NCBI RefSeq assembly: GCF_012935325.2
Contig: NZ_JABBYG020000001.1
Location: 1,077,834 to 1,141,833 of the forward strand
Direction of reading: 5' to 3'
DNA length: 64,000 nt
DNA from: Paenibacillus sp. PL91
GTDB taxonomy: Bacteria; Bacillota; Bacilli; Paenibacillales; Paenibacillaceae
Position numbers and translations under genes: made by a program. Below the pieces are notes generated by a model. It had not been told where the DNA came from. It saw nothing but the letters and a program-made list of their open reading frames with translations, and ran no database searches. Every line of letters begins with the position of its first letter. Position 1 is the stretch's first letter. Positions 18,321 through 26,549 of the stretch are shown here, piece after piece.

Positions 18321-19613
18321 CTAGGTTTTTGGTTCGTCGATAATAGCCATAAGTTGTCTTTTTACTTCCGCCTCAACAGCCTGGTCGAAGGGACTAGGAA
18401 GGCCGAAATAAGTGACGGATTCTATCGGCTCATATCCGCCTTCCTGCAGCTGTTTAGCGGTTGTAATATATCCGATCATTCCATTGCTATAAGCCAGAGG
18501 GACTATGTCCGGGGAGCAGCTTTTCAAGAACAAACCGTATTCCACAACCATTTCGCCATTCATAGCTATAAATGTTAATCCTTCGGCTATAGTTAGCTTT
18601 GTAATTTCAAATCGGGCTTGCTTCCTGAGCTTGTAGGGTTGCTGCAAGAAGCTTTTAGCCCAATTGCGGACGTCGGTTGAAGCCGACTCATCCACGACTC
18701 GCTGCAGCTTTTCCTTCGTAGGTATTTCTGCGAAAGGAAGTACTGTAATCGATCGCCTACTAGTCAACACATTGGGTTCAAGCCATTTAAGCTCTCCAGA
18801 TAAGATCGCATCTACATCGTCTGCAAACCTTTGTCCTACGATGGAGATGACATCCTGATTGCTTTCGGAAACTTTCGGCCTAACGGGATTAATGTCGCCG
18901 CTGCAGCCTTGAAGATAAGCGCATACCGTCGAGGAGTCGTTACGGTTCTCCAGCCGTTCCATCGCGTAACCGCAAAATTCAGAGGATACCGAATTGCGGT
19001 CCGTTAGCGTTGGATGACAGGTATAGTGGATCAGTACACCCTTCTTCTTCCCTGCGAAAGTAGTAAAGACGTATACCCTTAGCTCAGGATCGGTCACTCC
19101 TTCGGGGTTCGGAGACAACACAATTTGGTCCCCATCCTTCTTCCTGCGATTCACGCCGATTCTTGATGTGCCTTTTCCCATCCGTATGCTCACAGGCTCG
19201 GCATCATCTACTGCCTGTTCCACACTCTGGATTACCGCTTGTTCCAAAAAAGCGAGGTAATTCGGATCAGGCTCTCCTATCCCAATTGTTCGCATTGAAA
19301 TGGCCGGACCGGAGTGCGTATGGGTGGCATGTAGAATAATGGCGTCCACCGCGATTCCCCACTGCCGCTCAATTCGCATGCGCAGATGATCAGCCAGCTC
19401 TTCCGACCAGAACAGAATATCGGCAGACAGGAGCAGAGACTGTAACTTGGAACCGTCCGTAGAATGCTGTTGGAAATAAAACGTTCGCAAGTACAAGCGG
19501 CTATCGATGGTCTCGAAGTTTCGATTGTTCCGGCTGGCAAAACCAGCGAGCGGCAAAGCGAATGGCGGAGTGATATCGACTTTGGCTGTACCGACACTCA
19601 ATTGAAGCTCCAT
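18321..19613 (-). CDS. Neutral/alkaline non-lysosomal ceramidase-like hydrolase
   Basis: A 430-residue protein matching the N-terminal domain of neutral ceramidases: VGTAKVDITPPFALPLAGF, zinc-type histidines in ATHTHSGPAIS, YTCHPTLTDR, and CAYLQGCSGDINPV with the serine region. It has no signal peptide and lacks the C-terminal Ig-like domain, so it is a cytosolic short form. Such short forms occur in sugar loci of Bacillota and need not act on ceramide; an N-acyl/N-acetyl amidase role on amino sugars is conceivable. Start 19613 follows AAAGGAGTG. It is the first gene of the locus 1 minus-strand group, divergent from the AraC regulator. Confidence 0.75.
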   Translation of the reverse strand: MELQLSVGTAKVDITPPFALPLAGFASRNNRNFETIDSRLYLRTFYFQQHSTDGSKLQSLLLSADILFWSEELADHLRMRIERQWGIAVDAIILHATHTHSGPAISMRTIGIGEPDPNYLAFLEQAVIQSVEQAVDDAEPVSIRMGKGTSRIGVNRRKKDGDQIVLSPNPEGVTDPELRVYVFTTFAGKKKGVLIHYTCHPTLTDRNSVSSEFCGYAMERLENRNDSSTVCAYLQGCSGDINPVRPKVSESNQDVISIVGQRFADDVDAILSGELKWLEPNVLTSRRSITVLPFAEIPTKEKLQRVVDESASTDVRNWAKSFLQQPYKLRKQARFEITKLTIAEGLTFIAMNGEMVVEYGLFLKSCSPDIVPLAYSNGMIGYITTAKQLQEGGYEPIESVTYFGLPSPFDQAVEAEVKRQLMAIIDEPKT

Positions 19614-19730
19614 AGAATCACTCCTTTCGAAATCTATGTTATAATACATTTCATTAAGAATTCGGTCATTTTTTTTATTTACCTGGTCAATAAAAAGAAA
19701 ACAGTGAAGAAATCGGGGGGGTAAATCGAC

Positions 19731-20645
19731 ATGGTAATATTTCCGGAATATGAAGATGTTCTGTCTTTATCTGGAGCCGTGAGCCGCAAGTTTTCGTGTG
19801 TAGTTACAACACATACGCTCCATAAGCATTATGCTTTGCACCACCATGATGTGCTCGAACTATCCCTCGTCGTTAGCGGAACCGGGACCGAATTCATTAA
19901 TGGGAGTCCGCATAAACTTCAACCAGGAACAGTCACTTTTTTACGCCCCCATGATATGCACGAAATATTTTGCGATCATACAGGTGTAGAAGTGATTTGT
20001 TGCATGTTCGATATAAGCCTGCTATTCGGATCAACAATGGAGGCGGATTTCGGCACGATCATTCTAGGCACGAATGACGGATCCACATCCTTCGTAGATC
20101 TCGATCCTTACCCTTACGCCGAAATGAGAGCCTGCCTTGAAAAAATGCGGTTAGAATACCAAGAAGACAAGATGGCTAAAAATTCGTATATTCGCAGCAA
20201 GCTAATCGAAGCCCTGATTATCTATTTCCGTGCTCATCAGAAAAGAAATAATCTCACACCGCCAAGTTCCAATTACCGCAATAAAAAGTTGATATGGAAT
20301 GTCATTCAATACGTGAATACCCACTACATTAACGACTTATCCCTTGAAATACTCTCTAGCCAATTCGATACCAGCGTATCCGCCATTAGTCTAGCGTTCA
20401 AGGAAGTAATGGGAACTACTTTCCTTCAATATTTGCACAGCCTTCGGATCAGGAGAGCTACCGGTCTGCTGTTGAACACAAGCATGTCTATTCTTGATGT
20501 TTCCTTGGAAGCAGGCTTTCAATCCTTTCGCACCTTCTCCAGGGTTTTCATGAAAATCGAAGGAATATCACCCCGCGAATACCGTCTAAAGTACTCAAGG
20601 GAGCCAGCAACCTCCTCCCCTCAGTCCGACGCTTCAAAGGATTAG
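19731..20645 (+). CDS. AraC family transcriptional regulator
   Basis: A 304-residue protein. The N-terminal cupin sensor domain has the metal/ligand-type residues HHHDVLELSLVVSGTGTEF and TVTFLRPHDMHEI. The C-terminal pair of helix-turn-helix motifs is LSLEILSSQFDTSVSAISLAF and ISILDVSLEAGF-like, ending with SFRTFSRVFMKIEGISPREYR. It is divergent from the ceramidase-like gene and probably activates the locus 1 operon. Its stop overlaps the stop of the convergent dehydrogenase gene by 4 bases. GGGGGG lies 10 bases before the ATG. Confidence 0.92.
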   Translation: MVIFPEYEDVLSLSGAVSRKFSCVVTTHTLHKHYALHHHDVLELSLVVSGTGTEFINGSPHKLQPGTVTFLRPHDMHEIFCDHTGVEVICCMFDISLLFGSTMEADFGTIILGTNDGSTSFVDLDPYPYAEMRACLEKMRLEYQEDKMAKNSYIRSKLIEALIIYFRAHQKRNNLTPPSSNYRNKKLIWNVIQYVNTHYINDLSLEILSSQFDTSVSAISLAFKEVMGTTFLQYLHSLRIRRATGLLLNTSMSILDVSLEAGFQSFRTFSRVFMKIEGISPREYRLKYSREPATSSPQSDASKD

Positions 20646-21598
20646 GATTCAATGCACCCTACTATCCGATTCGCAATTCTGACGGCGGAACAAGCTTCTT
20701 CCGCCGTTATAGGAAGCGGACCGTCCATCTCGATTGCCTGAATAAAGCTTAATAACTGGCAATAATAGGGATCTTCAAGCTCTGACGCCTCAGGTATAAT
20801 AACACCCCGATCCGATGAATTCTCATGAACCACCTTATTATTGCTCTCGGTATCCGCTTTGACGCCGCCTAAACTAAGAGCCTCCTGTTCTCCCGTAATA
20901 TCTAACCCGGCATGAAAGTCAGAAGCCCCCCAAACAGCCTCTAAGCTAACCTTAGTTCCGTCAGCGTAATAAAGCCTTGCCAACGCTTGCTCCACTCCCT
21001 CACGAACTATAATTTCCGCTCTTATATGCGTAATTTGATCTCCAAGAAGCCAAAGCACGTAATCGATATCGTGAATCATAAGGTCAAACACAACGCCGCC
21101 GCTTTTTCGCTTATCCAGAAACCAGCTGTTCTCCGCCGGCATTAGACTCGCTCTTGTTGTACGCACGGACTTGACCGCCCCAACTTCCCCTGAGCGAAAC
21201 CGCAGGCGGGCATCTTTATATTCCGGAAAAAATCTAACGACATGGGCGACACACAATTTAACACCTTTTGCTCGGCTTGTCTCTATTAATTCCCAGCAAT
21301 CCTCCTCTGTCAGTGTAAGCGGTTTTTCGCAAATAACATGTTTTCCAGCCTTCAAAGCCATCTGCACATAGTCCTTATGCAAGTAAGTCGGCAAAGTCAC
21401 GCAGATGATATCGATATCCGGACTTGCGATCATTTCGCTGTAAGATTCATAGATTCTTGCCTGCGGCAATTCTGCTAATGCGGCTGCTTTCGCCCGCTCA
21501 GGATGGCAGACTGCCGTTACCCGAACTCCCTTCATCCTCATCAAACGATCGACATATACTCTTCCCATTGCGCCGCACCCAATTAATCCGATGTTCAT
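20642..21598 (-). CDS. Gfo/Idh/MocA family NAD(P)-dependent oxidoreductase
   Basis: A 318-residue protein with the N-terminal Rossmann motif IGLIGCGAMGRVYVD, the diagnostic VICEKPLTLTEEDCWEL (EKP motif), and SGGVVFDLMIHDIDYVLWLLG with the catalytic His/Asp pair. Members oxidise inositols, sugars or sugar acids. GAGGAGG precedes the start. It is convergent with the AraC gene and on the same strand as the locus 1 genes, so it is probably part of the same pathway though separately transcribed. Confidence 0.93.
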   Translation of the reverse strand: MNIGLIGCGAMGRVYVDRLMRMKGVRVTAVCHPERAKAAALAELPQARIYESYSEMIASPDIDIICVTLPTYLHKDYVQMALKAGKHVICEKPLTLTEEDCWELIETSRAKGVKLCVAHVVRFFPEYKDARLRFRSGEVGAVKSVRTTRASLMPAENSWFLDKRKSGGVVFDLMIHDIDYVLWLLGDQITHIRAEIIVREGVEQALARLYYADGTKVSLEAVWGASDFHAGLDITGEQEALSLGGVKADTESNNKVVHENSSDRGVIIPEASELEDPYYCQLLSFIQAIEMDGPLPITAEEACSAVRIANRIVGCIES

Positions 21599-21690
21599 TC
21601 CCTACCATCCTCCTCTTATTTCTACTTCATTTTAATGAAATTTACTAAAAAGGATGGTCAAAATTATTAAGCAAACAGACAATTCTGGTC

Positions 21691-21840
21691 TTTCAAAGAG
21701 AGAGTGGCGGGAAGCTCTACAGCATCTCCAAAATCTATTACGTCTCCGACAAATATGTGCAGTTCATTGCGGGTTACAATCATATTGTAAATATTGATGA
21801 TGTAAAAGCCGGCACGGTACTGAAAATTCCATCAGCTTAG
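21691..21840 (+). pseudogene. LysM domain fragment
   Basis: The frame encodes GGKLYSISKIYYVSDKYVQF, then IAGYNHIVNIDDVKAGTVLKIP and a stop. This is the second half of a LysM peptidoglycan-binding repeat near the C-terminus of a cell-wall protein. There is no start codon or upstream gene, so it is a decayed 3' end. Confidence 0.75.
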
Positions 21841-21860
21841 TTTAACGATGTCTGACAGAA

Positions 21861-21884
21861 AAGGCTCCGCCATAGCGGAGCCTT
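21861..21884. terminator. Perfect 10-bp hairpin, possible terminator
   Basis: AAGGCTCCGC pairs with GCGGAGCCTT around CATA. A T-run follows only on the minus strand (TTTTCTG), although the LysM remnant lies on the plus strand. Confidence 0.55.
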
Positions 21885-22007
21885 AGGTGTGTGACTGAGA
21901 TGTACTTTTTATTTTGAGCATGAACAACTGTCCATGATTTACCAGCTGCACTGTGACTCCACTAATGATTTTTATGATAATTTCACCAAAAAAGGATTGG
22001 GGACAGT

Positions 22008-22068
22008 TAAAGTACCCTGCCCATTTTCTCGTGTTATTGCACTATCGTTACCCGTTAGCGTAATGACT
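22008..22068 (+). repeat. Family A repeat, locus 4
   Basis: Degenerate left core (TACCCTGCCCATTTT) without a hairpin, then a well-conserved right core CACTATCGTTACCCGTTAGC and GTAATGAC. Confidence 0.65.
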
Positions 22069-22352
22069 ATTTTTTCCGTACTCAGTGGGATACTTTTTTC
22101 TATAAGGCTATGTTTTAGAATAGTGTTGAAAAATATATGAATTTATTTAAGGTAAGCCAGTTTAACTTCCTTTAATTCGCCTTTTAAGAAGATTCCGAAC
22201 TAATACTTTTTCTTACAATTTCCCTCTATTCCTTCATATCATATTGTATTTTCATATCTTTTTACCAATTGCATGACTTGGCGAATAGATTGCGTATATA
22301 CACATCCTATCCGCTACCAATTTACTATTTTTGGTTTTTTGTATGATTATCT

Positions 22353-22982
22353 TTATAGTTCTTTCTTACATTTTACAGTTATAAATTTTACTGGAGGTTT
22401 ATTTTTCATGTTCTTACTTGGCTCGTCAATTTCTGAAAACTCTACCAGTCCATATTTTTCAAATTCTTGTTTTATGGAGTCAGAATCATAAAAAAACATT
22501 TTCACGCCTTCCATTATCTCGAAATAGTCTTTATCCAATTGTTTGCCCTTTCCAAACATTGGGGCTTTTTTTGAAACAGTTGTAAAAATCATATATCCAT
22601 TTGGCTTTAACTGATTATAGCAATCTTTAATAAACTTATCTCTCTCACGATTATTCAATAAGTGAATAAGTGCATAGCAAAATATACCGTCATAGCGTTT
22701 GTTATCAAAAGGCATGTCAGTTACGGAACCATGAAAAATAGCAATATCAAGCCCGTTTTGCCTCGCCAAATCAATCGCTGTTTTTGAAATCTCAATACCT
22801 GTAACTTTTATTCCATTATCAATAAAAACCTTTGCATTTCTGCCATATCCAATACCTGGTAACAGTATGTCCTTAACATTCCTTTCAAGGAAAAAGTCCT
22901 TTGTCACGATTGCGGAGTCCGTAGGTTCAAATCCCCACATCGTTTGTTTTTCTATAAAACTTGATTCCCAGAATTCGGTCAT
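22353..22982 (-). CDS. Class I SAM-dependent methyltransferase
   Basis: A 209-residue protein. Motif I is ILLPGIGYGRNAKVFIDNG, followed by the acidic end of strand 2 in VTGIEIS, then FHGSVTDMPFDNKRYDGIFC (motifs II/III) and LKPNGYMIFTTVS. The N-terminus FWESSFIEKQTMWGFEPT resembles small-molecule methyltransferases of the TehB/TPMT-like group. AAGGAG precedes the ATG. It stands alone in an AT-rich accessory stretch. The substrate is unknown. Confidence 0.85.
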   Translation of the reverse strand: MTEFWESSFIEKQTMWGFEPTDSAIVTKDFFLERNVKDILLPGIGYGRNAKVFIDNGIKVTGIEISKTAIDLARQNGLDIAIFHGSVTDMPFDNKRYDGIFCYALIHLLNNRERDKFIKDCYNQLKPNGYMIFTTVSKKAPMFGKGKQLDKDYFEIMEGVKMFFYDSDSIKQEFEKYGLVEFSEIDEPSKNMKNKPPVKFITVKCKKEL

Positions 22983-23240
22983 ATCTCTATCTCCTTTATG
23001 TATTATTTGATTTGGGATGCTATCTTGCTTGACGCTAATGTCAAATTCAAGTAATGTTTATATGCCTAAACTCCAAAAAATTAGGATTCCCCAGTCCAGT
23101 TCTACTATATTTCATTCAGGCGACTAATACCTAATCTTTTTATCGGAAAACGTATAATTATGGATATTGGCACGAATACTTTCTGCTGAGGCTGCGGCTA
23201 AAGTGATATCTTGAAGGGTTCTGGTTTTAAATACATCGCG

Positions 23241-23411
23241 TTAAAGGTATCCCTCCTTCCACTCCAACACGGCCCATGGATTACCGAATGTGTTGCAGCT
23301 TATATCACCTTCAGCATATTTGAAGTCGGTGACAGGCACGGTTTGGCGCACGAGTTGAGCAATGGAAAGCTCTTTGTCTGCGATCTTCCCTTCCTCACTG
23401 AATAATCGCAA
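23241..23411 (-). pseudogene. Unrecognised coding remnant
   Basis: The frame reads EEGKIADKELSIAQLVRQTV, then PVTDFKYAEGDISCNTFGNP and ends WKEGYL. Codon use and hydrophobicity look protein-like but there is no ATG or ribosome site; a TTG at 23411 is the only upstream option. I do not recognise the family. It is probably the 3' end of a lost gene. Confidence 0.4.
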
Positions 23412-23495
23412 TCATATCATACGTGTACATGAATTTCTCAGAACTAGACAACCGTATTTACCCGTCGGCTTATACCGTTCCAACAGATTCTTTAC

Positions 23496-23576
23496 TCCGC
23501 TTTACTCCCCGTTAGCTTAATAAATAAAGTGAGCAGCTGCCGTAGATTCAACTAAAGTTACTCGTTAGTTGAATGG
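23496..23576 (+). repeat. Family A repeat, locus 5
   Basis: Left core CTCCCCGTTAGCTTAATAAA, one hairpin arm GAGCAGCTGCCG, then right core AGTTACTCGTTAGTTGAAT. The second arm is lost. It overlaps the 3' end of the small membrane-protein gene to its right. Confidence 0.65.
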
Positions 23577-23942
23577 CTTGTGCTGTAATGTTTGACTATA
23601 GCCACAAGGAAAAGAGGATGCTCCATGCCGTACGTCAACCGTCAAATCGTCAACCCACTGCAATGTTCGCTCTCTTGTTAACTGCATGAATAAATAATAA
23701 TCTTCGCCCTTTGTGTCTTTTATGACCATTTGGTAATCGCCAAACCCCAAGATGGGACGTCACATCTTAGTTAATTCTAGCGGATCAGTTTCTTTATATT
23801 GTGTTTGGATGTAGTCGATCGCCAGTTTCTTAGCAATTTGCTTTTCTTCATTCGTCTCGTTCATGTATCGGGTTACCAGTACAGTCGCCACCACGATCAA
23901 TCCGCCTAAAACAACGAGTACTAATTTTTTTATCTTATACAA
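23565..23942 (-). pseudogene. Small membrane-anchored protein interrupted by an in-frame TGA
   Basis: One continuous frame of 126 codons: an N-terminal membrane helix (KKLVLVVLGGLIVVATVLVT), a charged helix (EEKQIAKKLAIDYIQTQYKE), then LELTKM-stop, and in the same frame FGDYQMVIKDTKGEDYYLFM. The single TGA at 23760-23762 splits what looks like a YxeA/DUF3139-like secreted small protein. The last about 20 residues run into a family A repeat. It is either a nonsense mutant or a sequencing error. Confidence 0.55.
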
Positions 23943-24010
23943 CCCCTTAAGGTTACGTTATATCCTTTAATCCTAATATTTCCCACTACCAATTTCATTC
24001 AAGTTCTTTT

Positions 24011-24086
24011 GCAACTATTTAGCGAAGTAAAGGGCTACCAAGCGGCAGCCCTTCACATGTAACTATCGTTACCCGTTAGCTCAACA
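24011..24086 (+). repeat. Family A repeat, locus 6
   Basis: Hairpin AAGGGCT/AGCCCTT with loop ACCAAGCGGC (24031-24054) and right core TAACTATCGTTACCCGTTAG with CTCAAC. The hairpin and loop are almost identical to those of the copy at 29600-29673. Confidence 0.75.
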
Positions 24087-24124
24087 CTTTCGACTGCTAG
24101 TTGCGTTTCTTTAAGGGTTACACT

Positions 24125-24583
24125 TTAACAACGAAATCCATTAAAGTGCCTCAGCATTTGGATAAAATCATGAAGTTCTGCATCTTTCCAGTCTGAAAGC
24201 CGTTCATAGTACACAGACTCTTTTTCCTTTAGCGCATCTATAATTTTTTGTTGCCCATACTCGGTAAGTGATAATACAACACCCCGTCCATCATTAGGCG
24301 ACGCTTCTCGTTTTACATATCCCAGAGCCTGGAGTTGTTTGACGAGGCGACTGACCGAACTTCGATCCATTGCCGTTGATTCAGCTAATGCGGCGGCATT
24401 AGTGGCGCCATAGGAATACAGCCAGCGAACAATATGGAAGGCGGCAGGCTGTATGGAGGAATCGAATTTAGCAGCGGCTTTTACATTCAATGCATGTGCA
24501 GAACTAATGAGAGCATTAAGCTGTTCGCCCAATTCAATCTCAAGTCTCTCCCTAGATTCGTTTATTGATTTATGCTCGTTCAT
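24125..24583 (-). CDS. MarR family transcriptional regulator
   Basis: A 152-residue protein with a standard MarR core: NAAALAESTAMDRSSVSRLV recognition helix, LQALGYVKREASPNDGRGVV with the conserved DxR wing, then LSLTEYGQQKI. The start at 24583 fits AAAGGTGA spacing better than the ATG six bases upstream. It is divergent from an SDR gene, and matching palindromes lie on that gene's promoter, so it probably represses it and senses a small phenolic or electrophilic ligand. Confidence 0.9.
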   Translation of the reverse strand: MNEHKSINESRERLEIELGEQLNALISSAHALNVKAAAKFDSSIQPAAFHIVRWLYSYGATNAAALAESTAMDRSSVSRLVKQLQALGYVKREASPNDGRGVVLSLTEYGQQKIIDALKEKESVYYERLSDWKDAELHDFIQMLRHFNGFRC

Positions 24584-24627
24584 TCTCATTCACCTTTCTC
24601 TAGGTCTAAATCAAAACTTTAAACTGG

Positions 24628-24669
24628 TTGACATATATCAATTAAATCAATATAGTGGATATATATCAA
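24628..24669 (+). promoter_or_regulatory. SDR promoter with two MarR-type operators
   Basis: TTGACA (24628-24633), 17-bp spacer, TATAGT (24651-24656). Palindrome TTGACATATATCAA (24628-24641) covers the -35. A near copy TGGATATATATCAA (24656-24669) starts at the -10, 28 bp centre to centre. Occupancy by the divergent MarR protein would block RNA polymerase. Confidence 0.75.
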
Positions 24670-24736
24670 CCAAATTCTATGGTAGGTTGTAATGATTTGT
24701 CACTTTTAAATTGTATCATAGGAAGGAGAAATGACG

Positions 24737-25609
24737 ATGGTTAAAAAAGAAAATGTTGTCATTACGGGTGCCACCAGCGGACTTGGACAGCTTGTCGCGC
24801 TCGAATTAGGAAGACGCGGATTTGACTTTATTTTGACTGCCCGAAGTAAAGAACGCGCTGAAATCACGAGAAAACAAATTGAGGAGCATGCACCGTCAGC
24901 GAAGATTGATTTTTTTTATGGAGATTTTTCGTCAATAAAGGACGTTTCACGGGTTGGGAGTGAAATAGCTGCCGAATATCCTAAAATTGATGTGCTGTTG
25001 AACAATGTGGGGATTCATGCTTTTAAGCCTCGCATCACCCCCGAGCGTCTTCCTGAGATGATTACCGTCAATTATTTTGCTCCCTGGGTTTTGACGCAGA
25101 TTCTAAAACCTTCCCTGCAAAACTCGAACCAGGCCAGAGTTGTCAATGTTGCCTCTGAAGCTTCACGCCGTCACGGTATTTTGAAGTTACCAGAGGATTT
25201 AACGGATACAACTCCCTTTACCGCTCGTGGCTCATCCCCCATCTATGGAAAAACCAAATTATTAAATATTATGTTTTCGGCTGAACTTGCACGGCGGTGG
25301 TCAGGTGCGGGTATCCGTGTAAATGCACTGAACCCTGGATTTAATGTTACCGGACTCGGACGAGAACTATGGTTCGCCCCCGTCCTTGAACGATTGTTGA
25401 AAGCCCTGCGCCTTGGAGATCCGCGAAGAGGAACCGATATTATAACCCGATTAATTGTAGATCCGGAATATCAAAGAAAGACGGGTGGATACTTTAATGT
25501 CGGAACCGGACAATCAATCGAACCAGTGTCTCCCGGGGGTGATGACGCAATGCAGCACAAGTTGTGGGAGACCACAGAAAAATTACTGAGAGAAAAGGGC
25601 TTTCTGTAG
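24737..25609 (+). CDS. Short-chain dehydrogenase/reductase
   Basis: A 290-residue classical SDR: TGATSGLGQLVALELG nucleotide-binding motif, DVLLNNVGIHAF (NNxG), and the catalytic YGKTK (Tyr/Lys) after ASEASRRHG. The resemblance is to retinol dehydrogenase/WW-oxidoreductase-like SDRs. Start 24737 is chosen because AAGGAG is 8 bases upstream. It is regulated by the divergent MarR gene. A family A repeat follows the stop at once. The substrate is unknown. Confidence 0.9.
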   Translation: MVKKENVVITGATSGLGQLVALELGRRGFDFILTARSKERAEITRKQIEEHAPSAKIDFFYGDFSSIKDVSRVGSEIAAEYPKIDVLLNNVGIHAFKPRITPERLPEMITVNYFAPWVLTQILKPSLQNSNQARVVNVASEASRRHGILKLPEDLTDTTPFTARGSSPIYGKTKLLNIMFSAELARRWSGAGIRVNALNPGFNVTGLGRELWFAPVLERLLKALRLGDPRRGTDIITRLIVDPEYQRKTGGYFNVGTGQSIEPVSPGGDDAMQHKLWETTEKLLREKGFL

Positions 25610-25628
25610 GCTTATTTTCAGTAACATT

Positions 25629-25716
25629 CCACTAACCCACCGGTTAATTCAACAAAGACAGCCGATCGTACTGACCGACTGTCTACATGTCTTGAATTGA
25701 ACTATCGTTACCCGTC
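25629..25716 (+). repeat. Family A repeat, locus 7
   Basis: Left CACTAACCCACCGGTTAATTC, hairpin AGACAG/CTGTCT extended to 12 bp with mismatches (25656-25684), right TTGAATTGAACTATCGTTAC then CCGTCCC. Here the inner flanks TTAATTCAA and TTGAATTGAA can also pair. Confidence 0.75.
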
Positions 25717-25737
25717 CCTAGGTTTTAAGGGTTTATC

Positions 25738-25973
25738 TCACATATACTCACTCATTCGCAGGATTTCATCACCTTGAATGAGGTCAATTATAATCCCTTG
25801 GAGGTTCACCCTCCCAAATCTCAACGGGTCACTGCCCTTGCATTCCTTCGTTATACCTGTCCAAGGTGTGGAGACCGATAGCGTTTAGCGGATGGGTCTG
25901 TGCCCTTTTGGGTAACGAACTCGGTCCTCCGTGCTTTCTTTGTGAAATCCTGCGAATGAGTCAATATACGTGA
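25738..25973. repeat. 236-bp element with 31-bp terminal inverted repeats
   Basis: The left end begins TCACATATACTC and the right end, read inward, begins TCACGTATATTG. Both continue into an identical 19-bp block ACTCATTCGCAGGATTTCA (25750-25768, inverted at 25943-25961). Total arm identity is 27-28 of 31. The interior is non-coding. It sits directly at the 3' end of a truncated IS110 gene. No clear target duplication is seen. It may be a MITE-like insertion or a large structured RNA. Confidence 0.7.
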
Positions 25974-25980
25974 TTGCTAC

Positions 25981-26509
25981 TTAACTTAAGCTGCTTTCGC
26001 GAGATAGAGATATTTTCGCAAGGCTGAGTCTCCTCGTTTGTGGAGTATGCGTGCAGTAGAAACTGCCTGGGGAATATTTCCTAATAGTTCCTCTATTTCG
26101 CATGCCCTGCCCGCCAGTACAACCGGTATCATCTGCGCTGCTTGCAGGGTTAACCATAATCACGTGTAATTCCTTATCTGCTAACCAGTTGGCCAGGTTA
26201 AACCAGTAATGGCCGGTTGGCTCCATGCCGATGATGAGCTTCTTTAATCGGTGTTTCTGCTGTAACTCCTTCATCCAGCGGTTCAATTCTTCAAAGCCTT
26301 CAATGCTATTTTAAGAATGAGAGATGTCGTTTGGAGACCACGATCCCTCGGAAGTTCGTAGCTTGTGCTACATGCGTTTCTTTGGCCATGTCGATCCCTA
26401 CGACGAGATGCCAGGTGGCAATTCGTTCAATCCGTTGATTTTTTGCATCTGATTGCTTAAACTTCATAGTAAGAGCGACTCCTTGATGTGTTGTCGACAA
26501 ACCCATCAT
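25981..26509 (-). mobile_element. IS110-family transposase remnant (N-terminal domain, frameshifted)
   Basis: The first piece contains VGIDMAKETHVAQATNFRG, the start of the RuvC-like DEDD domain. After a frameshift near 26295, MKELQQKHRLKKLIIGMEPT and GHYWFNLANWLADKELHVIM follow. A further shift gives LHKRGDSALRKYLYLA before a stop at 25981. The middle and C-terminal regions are deleted, so it cannot be active. Confidence 0.85.
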
Positions 26510-26549
26510 ACCGAGGCGCTCCCTTTTTTACAAAGCCCGTTTCTTAGGC

